In this document: piece after piece, positions 34,990-47,335 of the stretch
How the letters are laid out: each line of letters starts with the position of its first letter
Position numbering within the stretch: position 1 is the stretch's first letter
Assembly (NCBI RefSeq): GCF_029852145.1
Contig: NC_079974.1
Coordinates: 20,314,082 to 20,378,081 of the forward strand
Length of the DNA stretch: 64,000 bases
Direction: 5' to 3'
Source: Microplitis mediator
Taxonomy: Eukaryota > Arthropoda > Insecta > Hymenoptera > Braconidae
Notes under the pieces: model-generated
The model's database searches: none
The model's input: the letters and a program-made list of their open reading frames with translations, nothing else
What the model was told of the DNA's origin: nothing
Program-made: the position numbers and the translations under genes

Positions 34990-37140
34990 TTAAAAAAAAC
35001 CGTCGCCAGTTGGGTCATTCAACCAGGGATAATTATTAGGACACCTAACGCAAGATTGAAGATTTATTGTTTCACCGGGTACTTCTTTTGATGTAAGTTT
35101 ACAAGTATGAGGAACCCAACATGCTGGTGGCCCATCAACAACACACTTTTCCTTCCATGGTTCAAAGTTTTTGGATTCAGTAATAGTACGTGGATTTTGA
35201 ATCCATTGAATTACTTGTGTCATTGTAACAAAGTAAACATCATTGTGATTGGCAAGAATTTCGTCGATCCAATAGAGAAAAGCATCAAGATATTCTGGAT
35301 TATTTTTTAACCACGCGGCATGGAAATAAAGACCAAGTGGCGCGCGATTTTGATCATAATGACGATCAAAATTATGATTCAAAAAGTTGTAAAATTGATC
35401 ACCGCTCAAAATATTACTGCATGAATCAACCATAGCACATCCAGGTAAGTATTCATCGTTTTGTGGATCTTCTCTTCTGTCAAGTTCGTTCATAACCATT
35501 TCCCATACGGCATGAGACCTAGAATATAAATAATAATAATAATAAATAAATTTGTCTACTGTTGAGGCAATTTATTAAGTATAAAAAAAGTTAAATGTCA
35601 ATTATTCACCTGGTTGGACAATGTTGAAGGTTTCCGTGACATCTATGCGGCATTCTAAAGTACATAGTATACGGCCATAGAGGTGGATTATTGAGGGCTG
35701 CGGTAATTGTCGAGTCATAGAGAAAAGCTTGTTCTTCCATCATAGTAAATTGATTATTTCCACCAACACGTAAATAAGGTGCGCGTACACCAACAACACT
35801 ATTGTCTGTCAAATTTGCATATTTTTCTGCAATTATTCTCATACCAGCCATTTCTTTTGCCCATTCATCAACAGTTGCATCAGACCAAAATCGTTCATCA
35901 TCATTGTGTCTTAAAAAAAAAATAGGAAAAGATAATTAATTAATTAAATATATTTATCTTATGTTTATAATTTTTAAAATAAATAATTTACTTACGAAAT
36001 AGAATGTACAGCTATTTCATGGCCTTTTCTGTGCATTTCTTGGACTGCTGAATAATTTGTGTATTTATGTGAGACAAAGAATGTAGCCTTGATATCACAA
36101 CCATTTGGATTTTTACGTTTTCCACTGAAAATTTCTTTGTACAGTCCAATGTTATTATTATTTATTGCATCGTCAAAAGTTATTGTTATCATTTGTGGTA
36201 CGTCTTTTGAGGGGAGATCACCGGGGATAGTAGTACCGTCTTCAGAACAAAAACAATCTGGTAAAACACAAACTGCTGGATCACAAGGTGGTGCCCTGTT
36301 TGGATCGTTATCCATATCTGAAAAAAATAAAATAAATATTGAATATTTATTTATTTTATTTGAATATCAAAAATAATTATTTACTAACCACAACTGTTTT
36401 CATCAGATCCATCAGAACAATCTTTTTCCCCATTACAAAACAGCCCTCGTTCGATACAAGATGTATCAGCGCATGCCAAAAAACCATCTTGACAAAGTGG
36501 TTCTTCAGTTACAAGTAAAGGTTTAGCTTTACGTTCCTTATTTTTAAGTTTACAATTATTAACAGCATCTTTCCAATCGCAAGTTTGTTTGTCAATGTCA
36601 AAATAAAGACCCGCTGGACAACGTATGGCTTGCAAACCTGAACTTGTACACTGGATTACATCTCGACAATTGTCACCTTCGCCGGCGACAAGTCGAAACC
36701 ACTCGCCTGCATCTTTATCCTTGCATATTTCACTTTCAAAGCTTTCATCTTTTTTTGGTTCATCTTGACGTTTTACACGTACATTTGATCCGTCTGTAAA
36801 GAGTAATCAATTTTCTTTTTATTGTATTTGTTGGGAATTTAGGTATGGTAATCGTGAATGAAACAAATCAGTTTATTAAACGAATTAAAATTATTTATTT
36901 TTATTTAAATACGCGCTCTAGGGTACCCTACGTATGTCTTCACTCGTAAGAGATTTAGCTTAGACTAACTTATTCTTTTAATATTATTTAACACTGAGGT
37001 CTAAAAATTTCTCCCCTCTTTGTATAACAAAGATGTCTACCCTGGTGGAAATTTTTCGGAATTTCCTCTGAAAAACTCAGTTCTAAAGTTCTAAAGACTT
37101 TTTCAGAGAAAAGTCCGAAAAATTTCCATCAGGGTAAGTT

Positions 37141-37219
<79 letters not shown>

Positions 37220-38357
37220 TGCAAATGAAGAAAAACATATTGCCTTGCATTTACTTGGAATCTCTCGTCGACCCAAGTACTTAAGGTCATAAAATTTGAT
37301 CCATGCTAGCTTTCTTTTCCTTAAGTAAACATATATACATATTTTGAACTCGACTTAAATATATATACTACGACTTAAATGCAACACTGTTCAAAATATT
37401 ATTTTGAACTGAATATTGAGTAAAGAGAAATATTAAATAAAATATATATCGGAATATCCCGTAAGGAAAAAGTATATATCCGTATATATTTGGGCAAATC
37501 TGAATATATGCCGCATATATGAGACATATATTCAATTTTACCTGTATATATACTTTTTCCGTACGGGTAAAAATTGATTTTTGTACAGAGAATCCAACAG
37601 TATTGTATACATTTTTTCATTTCATATTATTTATTATATAAATTGAATTAAAATAATATACTTTTTTCAACATAAATTTGTCACATATGTTTGAATTTTA
37701 TTTTTTTTGCTACACAAGCCTTTGAGTTATATGTTATGGAGAGACGGCGAAAGTTTCTCCCACCTCAGTAAGATAGTCTGAAGCGGCAGTGACGTCAAGT
37801 TAACAAGAGAGAAAGAGAGATTCAGCCCTGGGCTTTCACGTTCTAATCTCTTATGCAACTTTCGTTGCGCTTATGTACTCGTTAATAAATTAAATATTAA
37901 AATAATAATTATTTATAAATTAATAAATAAAATATATAAATGATCTTTTATTTATAAAAATTTATAATAACTAGAAATTAAACGTGGACGATGATTTAAA
38001 TAGTGAGAGAACCGGTTTTTGAATTTAATACCATCGATATGTTGATTATCATAAAACCCATGTTCAGAGAAATTTAGTATAAATTAACTTACACGGTTAA
38101 AAATTTAATCGTAAGAAATTTTTACCTTTCTCCGATAACAAAATAATTTTTTTTTAATGCAACGATTATTATTAGAGCAATAAAAAAATATTTAAATTTA
38201 TAAAATTGATAATAAGAAAAATATTAATTATTTATTTTTGAAATTTTAAGCAATTATTATACAGTCTTTTGAATTAAAAAAGAAAAAGCTAAATAAATAA
38301 CTTACGTGTTACAGCAAGTGTCGTGACAAATAGAAAAGTCACAATCGAGGACTTCAT
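34990..38357 (-). CDS. Cda1: Chitin deacetylase 1 (serpentine-type)
   Basis: Exons on the minus strand: 38357-38306, 36793-36389, 36317-35996, 35909-35610 and 35518-34990, all in phase, 535 residues. Order: signal peptide (MKSSIVTFLFVTTLAVT), chitin-binding CBM14 domain with CPAGLYFDIDKQTCDW, LDLa domain (CNGEKDCSDGSDENSC), then the CE4 polysaccharide deacetylase domain. All CE4 motifs are intact: TFDD, HSISH (across an exon junction), RAPYLR, DSTITA and LGLYFHAAWL. The enzyme removes acetyl groups from chitin outside the cell and shapes cuticle and tracheal matrix (family knowledge). Chitin-binding and LDLa domains share one exon, and there is no alternative exon, unlike Cda2. Its introns after the first are short and free of MITEs. 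Start chosen by the signal peptide and the in-phase donor. Confidence 0.94.
37040..37135. mobile_element. CCCTGGTGGAAATTTTTCGG hairpin element, copy 3
   Basis: Same ends as copies 1 and 2, with the loop in the opposite orientation (CTCAGTTCTAAAGTTCTAAA). It lies in Cda1 intron 1. Confidence 0.85.
37145..37217. repeat. (AT)n microsatellite
   Basis: More than 70 bases of pure AT repeat in Cda1 intron 1, ten bases after the hairpin element. Confidence 0.95.
37455..37567. mobile_element. MITE related to the nested element at 30195-30335
   Basis: Ends CCCGTAAGGAAAAAGTATAT and a right end finishing CTTTTTCCGTACGGG. TATATCCGTATATATTTGGG and GGCAAATCTG match the 30195 copy (ATATCCGGATATATCCGGGC, AAATCTG). 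It lies in Cda1 intron 1. Confidence 0.75.
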
Positions 38358-38761
38358 GATCCTCGATAGTTTTTTAAACCGCGCGACAGTAAATGTCGCG
38401 CACTGTTAATTTAAAAAAAAAAAAACTTTTAATTATATACTTTACAATAAGACGTTTACGGGTAACGTGTCATATGTTTCTTTTCTCTCTGGTGGACACT
38501 TCCACTTGCTCTTTTATGGGTCCACCGATGACCGGTAATGATGTTGGTGGTGGTAATTAAAGAAGAAGGATAGTAATAAAAATAAAAGTAAGAGAAAGGT
38601 GTAAAAATGTTTTTGAAATTCACTGATTATAATAAATATTTATTAATAACCACCGTTAAAGAACATGGATTAAAATAATTAATTTTTTAAAGAAATTATA
38701 TTTTTCGATGACACTTTAGAGTGGGGCGCGGACCTTGGATCGTAGGTACCGCTTATGAACT

Positions 38762-38792
38762 GGCTGAGCCGCGCCACTCACTGGGCTTTATA
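38762..38792 (-). promoter_or_regulatory. Probable Cda1 core promoter
   Basis: On the minus strand TATAAAG (38792-38786) is followed 27 bases later by a TCAG initiator-like sequence (38767-38764). The surroundings (38700-38830) are GC-richer than average. The start site would be about 400 bases before ATG 38357, leaving room for a long 5' UTR. No transcript evidence. Confidence 0.5.
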
Positions 38793-38829
38793 TTGCCACC
38801 ACTACCTTCATAAGTATAAGGGGTCCCAG

Positions 38830-40442
38830 AGAACGAGGTGTTCATGAGTCCCCTCTCGATCAGGTTAACATCTGTGACATTCTGCGACAACTCTATTATT
38901 AAAAATATTAAATAGACCCTACTGTTTTTAATCACTATTATTTATTAAACTATTATACTATTTCTCAATTCAATTTATGTAGATTAAAAAAATATATATA
39001 ATTCGGAATTTTTACAATCTACTTGGTCGTCAGTTAGTTAAGATACCGAGAAAGGTCTGATGGGGGCCTCAATGTCGCGAAGCTTGTTCCTCGCAGTGAT
39101 TCAATAATTTGATACTGCTATAATGGAGCCTCTTCGAAACTAGCTTTTTATAATCACTCATTTTTTATATATTTTTTATCATTATTACATTGTTGGTAAT
39201 AAATAGTGATCTATTTTCTTAATAATTTTTGCCATAAACTTTCAAACTAATACTTGATTTTTTTCCCTAGCTAAAATTCACTATACATATTTACAAAGTT
39301 AATGATTGTTTATTTAATTTAATTTAAAAATTATAAAATTTTAGTGAAAAAATTATTCGAGATTTTGAATGATTTTTTATGATTGACAATTTAAATAAAT
39401 GAGGAAATTTTTATTGCTACATGAGCCTTTGAGTTTTGAACTCTTGACTTACTTTCTCGAACTTTAGATCACAAATGATTGAAGATTCTAAAGGTAACGA
39501 TAAAGAAATGATTTGATCATTTTATTCGAAATACAAGCGACATTTACTTTCACAATAAAAATACATCGGTTAAGACCTTTTATAATAACCATTGTCGATC
39601 ATTTGTTTTATGATTAAATTCATTTTATCGATACACGGAAAAAAAGGAACTGTAATAAATAAAGCTTGATGTCTTATAATTATAATATTTTTAGAAATTA
39701 ATATTTATTAAAATACTAAAATCGTGATTTCAATATTTAATAAATAATAATTATAAATCGAATGCTAGAATATATAGTTTATTTAGATAAAATTATTATT
39801 TAAAACTATAAAAAAGACGAAGTAAGTACTACAAAAATAAAACTTTAAAGATTAACAGCCAAAGCTTAAAAATCTGTCGTTTGTAAAATAAGAAATTATA
39901 CTTCTTCAATGTGTAAAAACCATAGCAAGACAAAAAATTAAAAAAAAAAAAAATTATCTAAGTAGGATTCGTACCCAGGCTCGCTAGGTACTTTTAAAGA
40001 TAGTAGCTATTATTATAATTATTATTTCAAGCCTGGTTTCATGGTATTTATTCTTATGTTTCATCTTGTGCGGTCAAAACAGGCGTCTTTTGAAGCGGTA
40101 AATGAAACATCAAAGTGATTGGAAACTGTTACGATTAAATCGGTTTTCGAATTTCCACTCGGGTAGCTAGTGGATATAAGTTTGAATCTATCCACTGGCT
40201 TGTTCGGATCAGTCAGCCATCGGTTAAGACGGCGTTACATAGTGAGATTATGGCTGGCCAATTCTATTAGGTAGCGATGAGGTATGACTCAAATTTGTTA
40301 GCTACGGGCTGGCCAACTATAAGTTTCGATTTAACGGGTAGGTATTTTGAATCGTTCTAAATCTTTTTGAATCGACAAATGATAATTTAATGTTTGCATC
40401 GCGGAAAGATTGTGATATCAAATTACAAAAGCTGTATATGTA
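38830..40442. other. Intergenic region upstream of Cda1
   Basis: No gene seen. 39631-39660 has a CACGGAAAAAAAGGAACTGT stretch like the one at 23665 (CACGGAAAAAAATGAACTAT). On the minus strand near 39960-40000, CTGGGTACGAATCCTACTT resembles a tRNA B-box end followed by a T-rich stretch, a possible SINE relic. 40345-40400 shows GAATCGTT-type repeat sequence of the ACGATTC family just before the satellite. Confidence 0.45.
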
Positions 40443-40538
40443 CTCTCTAAAAATGAATTAGTGAAATTTTGACGAATCAGTGGAGAGTCACTATTTCTAC
40501 AGCTATGAGTATACCACTAATTCAACCAGTGGTATACT

Positions 40539-43500
40539 TCCCATAGATATCCCATAGGAAATATGGACCCAGTACTCGGTGTTGTGAAAAAAAAAATAGA
40601 ATTATCGCCAGTTAAATTCTCTGGAAATCCCAGAATAATCCCATAGAAATCCCATAGAAAATATAGACCCAGCACTCGGTGTAAAAAAAAAATTCGAATT
40701 ATCGCCAGTTAAATTCTCTGGAAATCCCAGAGAAATCCCATAGAAATCCCATAGAAAATATAGACCCAGTAGTTGGTAGTGTAAAAAAAAAAATAGAATT
40801 ATCGCCAATTAAATTCTCTGGAAATCCCAAAGAAATCCCATAGAAAATATAGACCCAGCACTCGGTGTTGTAAAAGAAAATTAGAATTATCGCCAGTTCA
40901 ATTCTCTGGAAATCCCAGAGAAATCCCATAGAAATCCCATAGAAAATATAGACCCAGTACTCGGTGTTGTGAAAAAAAAGTTAGAATTATCGCCAGTTCA
41001 ATTTTCTGGAAATTCCAGAGAAATCCCATGGAAATCCCATAGAAAATATAGACCCAGCACTTGGTGTTGTAAAAAAAAATAAGAATTATCGCCAGTTAAA
41101 TTCTCTGGAAATCCCAGAGAAATCCCATAGATATCCCATAGAAAATATAGACCCAGTAGTTGGTAGTGTAAAAAAAAAAATAGAATTATCGCCAATTAAA
41201 TTCTCTGGAAATCCCAGAGAAATCTCACAGAAAATATAGACCCAGCACTCGGTGTTGTAAAAGAAAATGAGAATTATCGCCAGTTCAATTCTCTGGAAAT
41301 CCCAGAGAAATCCCATAGAAATCCCATAGAAAATATAGACCCAGCACTTGGTGTTGTAAAAAAAAAGTTAGAATTATCGCCAGTTCGATTCTCTGGAAAT
41401 TCCAGAAAAATCCCAGAGAAATCCCATAGAAATCCCATAGAAAATATAGACCCAGTACTCGGTGTTGTAAAAAAAAAATTCGAATTATCGCCAGTTAAAT
41501 TATCTGAAAATCCCAGAGAAATCCCATAGAAAATATAGACCCAGTACTTGGTGTTGTAAAAAAAAAAATAGAATTATCGCCAATTAAATTCTCTGGAAAT
41601 CCCAGAGAAATCCCATAGAAAATATAGACCCAGTACTCGGTGTTGTGAAAAAAAAGTTAGAATTATCGCCAGTTCAATTTTCTGGAAATTCCAGAGAAAT
41701 CCCATGGAAATCCCATAGAAAATATAGACCCAGCACTTGGTGTTGCAAAAAAAAATTCGAATTATCGCCAGTTAAATTCTCTGGAAATCCCAGAAAATTC
41801 CATAGAAATCCCATAGAAAATATAGACCCAGTACTTGGTGTTGTAAAAAAAAAAATAGAATTATCGCCAATTAAATTCTCTGGAAATCCCAGAGAAATCC
41901 CATAGAAATCCCATAGAAAATATAGACCCAGTACTCGGTGTTGTGAAAAAAAAGTTAGAATTATCGCCAGTTCAATTCTCTGGAAATTCCAGAGAAATCC
42001 CATGGAAATCCCATAGAAAATATAGACCCAGCACTTGGTGTTGCAAAAAAAAATTCGAATTATCGCCAGTTATATTCTCTGGAAATCCCAGAGAAATCCC
42101 ATAGAAATCCCATAGAAAATATAGACCCAGTACTTGGTGTTGTAAAAAAAAAATAGAATTATCGCCAATTAAATTCTCTGGAAATCCCAGAGAAATCCCA
42201 TAGAAATCCCATAGAAAATATAGACCCAGCACTCGGTGTAAAAAAAAATTCGAATTATCGCCAGTTAAATTCTCTGGAAATCCCAGAGAAATCCCATAGA
42301 AATCCCATAGAAAATATAGACCCAGTACTTGGTAGTGTAAAAAAAAAATAGAATTATCGCCAATTAAATTCTCTGGAAATCCCAGAGAAATCCCATAGAA
42401 AATATAGACCCAGCACTCGGGGTTGTAAAAGAAAATTAGAATTATCGCCAGTTCAATTCTCTGGAAATCCCAGAGAAATCCCATAGAAATCCCATAGAAA
42501 ATATAGACCCAGTACTCGGTGTTGTGAAAAAAAAGTTAGAATTATCGCCAGTTCAATTTTCTGGAAATTCCAGAGAAATCCCATGGAAATCCCATAGAAA
42601 ATATAGACCCAGCACTTGGTGTTGCAAAAAAAAATTCGAATTATCGCCAGTTAAATTCTCTGGAAATCCCAGAAAATTCCATAGAAATCCCATAGAAAAT
42701 ATAGACCCAGTACTTGGTGTTGTAAAAAAAAAAATAGAATTATCGCCAATTAAATTCTCTGGAAATCCCAGAGAAATCCCATAGAAATCCCATAGAAAAT
42801 ATAGACCCAGTACTCGGTGTTGTGAAAAAAAAGTTAGAATTATCGCCAGTTCAATTCTCTGGAAATTCCAGAGAAATCCCATGGAAATCCCATAGAAAAT
42901 ATAGACCCAGCACTTGGTGTTGCAAAAAAAAATTAGAATTATCGCCAGTTCAATTCTCTGGAAATCCCAGAGAAATCCCATAGAAATCCCATAGAAAATA
43001 TAGACCCAGTACTCGGTGTTGTGAAAAAAAGGTTAGAATTATCGCCAGTTAAATTCTCCGGAAATCCCAGAGAAATCCCATGGAAATCCCATAGAAAATA
43101 TAGACCCAGCACTTGGTGTTGCAAAAAAAAATTCGAATTATCGCCAGTTAAATTCTCTGGAAATCCCAGAAAATTCCATAGAAATCCCATAGAAAATATA
43201 GACCCAGTACTTGGTGTTGTAAAAAAAAAAATAGAATTATCGCCAATTAAATTCTCTGGAAATCCCAGAGAAATCCCATAGAAATCCCATAGAAAATATA
43301 GACCCAGTACTCGGTGTTGTGAAAAAAAAGTTAGAATTATCGCCAGTTCAATTCTCTGGAAATTCCAGAGAAATCCCATGGAAATCCCATAGAAAATATA
43401 GACCCAGCACTTGGTGTTGCAAAAAAAAATTCGAATTATCGCCAGTTATATTCTCTGGAAATCCCAGAGAAATCCCATAGAAATCCCATAGAAAATAGAG

Positions 43501-46396
43501 ACCCAGTACTTGGTGTTGTAAAAAAAAAATAGAATTATCGCCAATTAAATTCTCTGGAAATCCCAGAGAAATCCCATAGAAATCCCATAGAAAATATAGA
43601 CCCAGCACTCGGTGTAAAAAAAAATTCGAATTATCGCCAGTTAAATTCTCTGGAAATCCCAGAGAAATCCCATAGAAATCCCATAGAAAATATAGACCCA
43701 GTACTTGGTAGTGTAAAAAAAAAATAGAATTATCGCCAATTAAATTCTCTGGAAATCCCAGAGAAATCCCATAGAAAATATAGACCCAGCACTCGGGGTT
43801 GTAAAAGAAAATTAGAATTATCGCCAGTTCAATTCTCTGGAAATCCCAGAGAAATCCCATAGAAATCCCATAGAAAATATAGACCCAGTACTCGGTGTTG
43901 TGAAAAAAAAGTTAGAATTATCGCCAGTTCAATTTTCTGGAAATTCCAGAGAAATCCCATGGAAATCCCATAGAAAATATAGACCCAGCACTTGGTGTTG
44001 TAAAAAAAAATAAGAATTATCGCCAGTTAAATTCTCTGGAAATCCCAGAGAAATCCCATAGATATCCCATAGAAAATATAGACCCAGTAGTTGGTAGTGT
44101 AAAAAAAAAAATAGAATTATCGCCAATTAAATTCTCTGGAAATCCCAGAGAAATCTCACAGAAAATATAGACCCAGCACTCGGTGTTGTAAAAGAAAATG
44201 AGAATTATCGCCAGTTCAATTCTCTGGAAATCCCAGAGAAATCCCATAGAAATCCCATAGAAAATATAGACCCAGCACTTGGTGTTGTAAAAAAAAAGTT
44301 AGAATTATCGCCAGTTCGATTCTCTGGAAATTCCAGAAAAATCCCAGAGAAATCCCATAGAAATCCCATAGAAAATATAGACCCAGTACTCGGTGTTGTA
44401 AAAAAAAAATTCGAATTATCGCCAGTTAAATTATCTGAAAATCCCAGAGAAATCCCATAGAAAATATAGACCCAGTACTTGGTGTTGTAAAAAAAAAAAT
44501 AGAATTATCGCCAATTAAATTCTCTGGAAATCCCAGAGAAATCCCATAGAAAATATAGACCCAGTACTCGGTGTTGTGAAAAAAAAGTTAGAATTATCGC
44601 CAGTTCAATTTTCTGGAAATTCCAGAGAAATCCCATGGAAATCCCATAGAAAATATAGACCCAGCACTTGGTGTTGTAAAAAAAAATGAGAATTATCGCC
44701 AGTTAAATTCTCTGGAAATCCCAGAGAAATCCCATAGATATCCCATAGAAAATATAGACCCAGTACTCGGTGTTGTAAAAAAAAAAATAGAATTATCGCC
44801 AATTAAATTCTCTGGAAATCCCAGAGAAATCCCATAGAAATCCCATAGAAAATATAGACCCAGCACTCGGTGTAAAAAAAAATTCGAATTATCGCCAGTT
44901 AAATTATCTGAAAATCCCAGAGAAATCCCATAGAAAATATAGACCCAGTACTTGGTGTTGTAAAAAAAAAAATAGAATTATCGCCAATTAAATTCTCTGG
45001 AAATCCCAGAGAAATCCCATAGAAAATATAGACCCAGTACTCGGTGTTGTGAAAAAAAAAGTTAGAATTATCGCCAGTTCAATTTTCTGGAAATTCCAGA
45101 GAAATCCCATGGAAATCCCATAGAAAATATAGACTCAGCACTTGGTGTTGTAAAAAAAAATGAGAATTATCGCCAGTTAAATTCTCTGGAAATCCCAGAG
45201 AAATCCCATAGATATCCCATAGAAAATATAGACCCAGCACTCGGTGTTGTAAAAAAAATTACAATTATCGCCAGTTCAATTCTCTGGAAATCCCAGAGAA
45301 ATCCCATAGAAATTCCATAGAAAATATAGACCCAGTACTCGCTGTTGTGAAAAAAAAATAGAATTATCGCCAGTTGAATTCTCTGTAAATCCCAGAGAAA
45401 TCCCATAGAAATTCCATAGAAATCCCATAGAAAATATAGACCCAGTACTCGGTGTTGTGAAAAAAAAGTTAGAATTATCGCCAGTTCAATTCTCTGGAAA
45501 TTCCAGAGAAATCCCATGGAAATCCCATAGAAATCCCATAGAAAATATAGACCCAGCACTTGGTGTTGTAAAAAAAAATGAGAATTATTGCCAGTTAAAT
45601 TCTCTGGAAATCCCAGAGAAATCCCATGGAAAATATAGACCCAGCACTCGGTGTTGTAAAAGAAAATTAGAATTATCGCCAGTTTAATTCTCTGGAAATC
45701 CCAGAGAAATCCCATAGAAATCCCATAGAAATCCCATAGAAATCCCATAGAAATCCCATAGAAATCCCATAGAAAATATAGACCCAGTACTCGGTGTTGT
45801 GAAAAAAAAGTTAGAATTATCGCCAGTTCAATTCTCTGGAAATTCCAGAGAAATCCCATGGAAATCCCATAGAAATCCCATAGAAAATATAGACCCAGTA
45901 CTCGGTGTTGTGAAAAAAAATTAGAATTATCGCCAGTTCAATTCTCTGGAAATTCCAGAAAAATCTCATAGAAATCCCATAGAAAATAAAGAACCAGCAC
46001 TCGGTGTTGTAAAAAAAAATTAGAATTATCGCCAGTCAAATTCTCTAGAAATCCCAGAGAAATCCCATAGAAATCCCATAGAAAATATAGACCCAGTACT
46101 CGGTGTTGTAAAAAAAAATTAGAATTATCGCCAGTTCAATTCTCTGGAAATCCCAGAGAAATCCCATAGAAATCCCATAGAATATATAGACCCAGTACTC
46201 GGTGTTGTGAAAAAAAAGTTAAAATTATTGCCAGTTCAATTCTCTGGAAATCCCATAGAAAATATAGACCCAGCACTCGGTGTTGTAAAAAAAATATTCG
46301 AATTATCGCCAGTCAAATTTTCTGGAAATCCCAGAGAAATCCCATAGAAATCCCATAGAAAATATAGACCCAGCACTTGGTGTCGTAAAAAAAAAT
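40539..46396. repeat. Satellite array, ~97-bp monomers, with higher-order duplications
   Basis: About sixty monomers of the form AGAATTATCGCCAGTTCAAT ... TATAGACCCAGTACTCGGTG plus a short A-run. Monomer length varies mainly by the number of 11-base AAATCCCATAG units (one to seven). Each contains the near-palindrome TTCTCTGGAAATCCCAGAGA. Blocks recur almost unchanged: 41972-42484 with 43348-43860, 40998-41316 with 43929-44247, and one 260-base piece at 41645, 42524 and 43021. Open frames on both strands are products of the repeat. Confidence 0.97.
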
Positions 46397-47189
46397 CGGT
46401 CTGTCAGTTGACCCTGCGGGCCAGCCCCAAAACTTTCCGCTGTTTTCGAGCTCGCTGAGCTCGAAAACATTATTGTGAATTTATTTTCGAGATATTCGAG
46501 CTCGCAAATACTTCTGTATGCCATTGTTTTGTAAAAAAAAGCAATTTTTAGCATTTCTGTCTCCCACGATATCTCGCGAACGAATTAACCGATTTTGATA
46601 GTTGAGGTGGCATTCGACGCGTTTTATCAAGTTCTAAAGCTGGTCGAATTTTGAAATTGATTTATTTAGCCGTTTTTGAGAAATTTCAAAAAAACCAAGG
46701 AAAAAATTTTTTTTGAATTCTTTTGTCAACGGTTTCTCTTGAACGAATGAACCGATTTTGATGGTTGAGGTGGCATTCGACGCGGCTTATAGAGTTTTAG
46801 AGCTGATTAGATTTTAGAATCAATCCATCGAGCAAATTAAAAGTTATCCAAATAAAACATTTTTGAAAAAATTTTATTTTTGAAATATCCCTGAACGCAC
46901 CCTACCGATTAAGTTCAAATTTTTACGGCCTCAAGACATTAACAAGCCGCGTCGAATGACCTCAACAATCAAAATCGGTTCATCCGTTCAAGAGTTATGA
47001 ATATTTACGTACATACCTACGTACGTACACACATACATACACTCGGACATCATCGTGAAATTAGTCAGGATAGCTTCATAGAACCTCAAAACGTCCAAAT
47101 TTGATAGAAATTCGGTTTTTGCAAATCGGACCGAAACCAATAACTTCCCGAATTTTTGAAAATTTTTAATTTTCTTAGCGGGAAGTTAA
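46397..47189. mobile_element. Repeat element inserted in the satellite
   Basis: Monomers stop at 46396 and resume at 47190. The insert starts TCGGTCTGTCAGTTGACCCT followed by GCGGGCCAGCCCCAAAAC, and ends TTAGCGGGAAGTTAAAA. It contains three copies of an ~90-base unit (CGAACGAATTAACCGATTTT, then GAGGTGGCATTCGACGCG) at about 46573, 46737 and, inverted, 46905-47005. A reversed copy of its first ~45 bases is at 48045-48093. No coding capacity seen. Confidence 0.75.
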
Positions 47190-47335
47190 AAAATTAGAAT
47201 TATCGCCAGTTCAATTCTCTGGAAATCCCAGAGAAATCCCATAGAAAATATAGACCCAGCGCTCGGTGTTGTAAAAAAAAATTAGAATTATCGCCAGTTC
47301 AATTCTCTGGAAATCATAGAGAAATCCCATATTAA
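47190..47335. repeat. Satellite remnant beyond the insertion
   Basis: About one and a half monomers of the same satellite follow the insert and then grade into the AT-rich element at 47335-47500 (ending CCATGGGGGTATAGC). Confidence 0.9.

Noticed and set aside
40539..46396. Possible CRISPR-like array
   Set aside because: Repeats are contiguous monomers without unique spacers, in a eukaryotic genome.
40602..46554. Many overlapping open frames of 60-230 codons on both strands (peptides such as MGFLWDFQRIELAI)
   Set aside because: They translate the satellite monomer in every orientation, break wherever the A-runs change length, and show no start context or splice structure.
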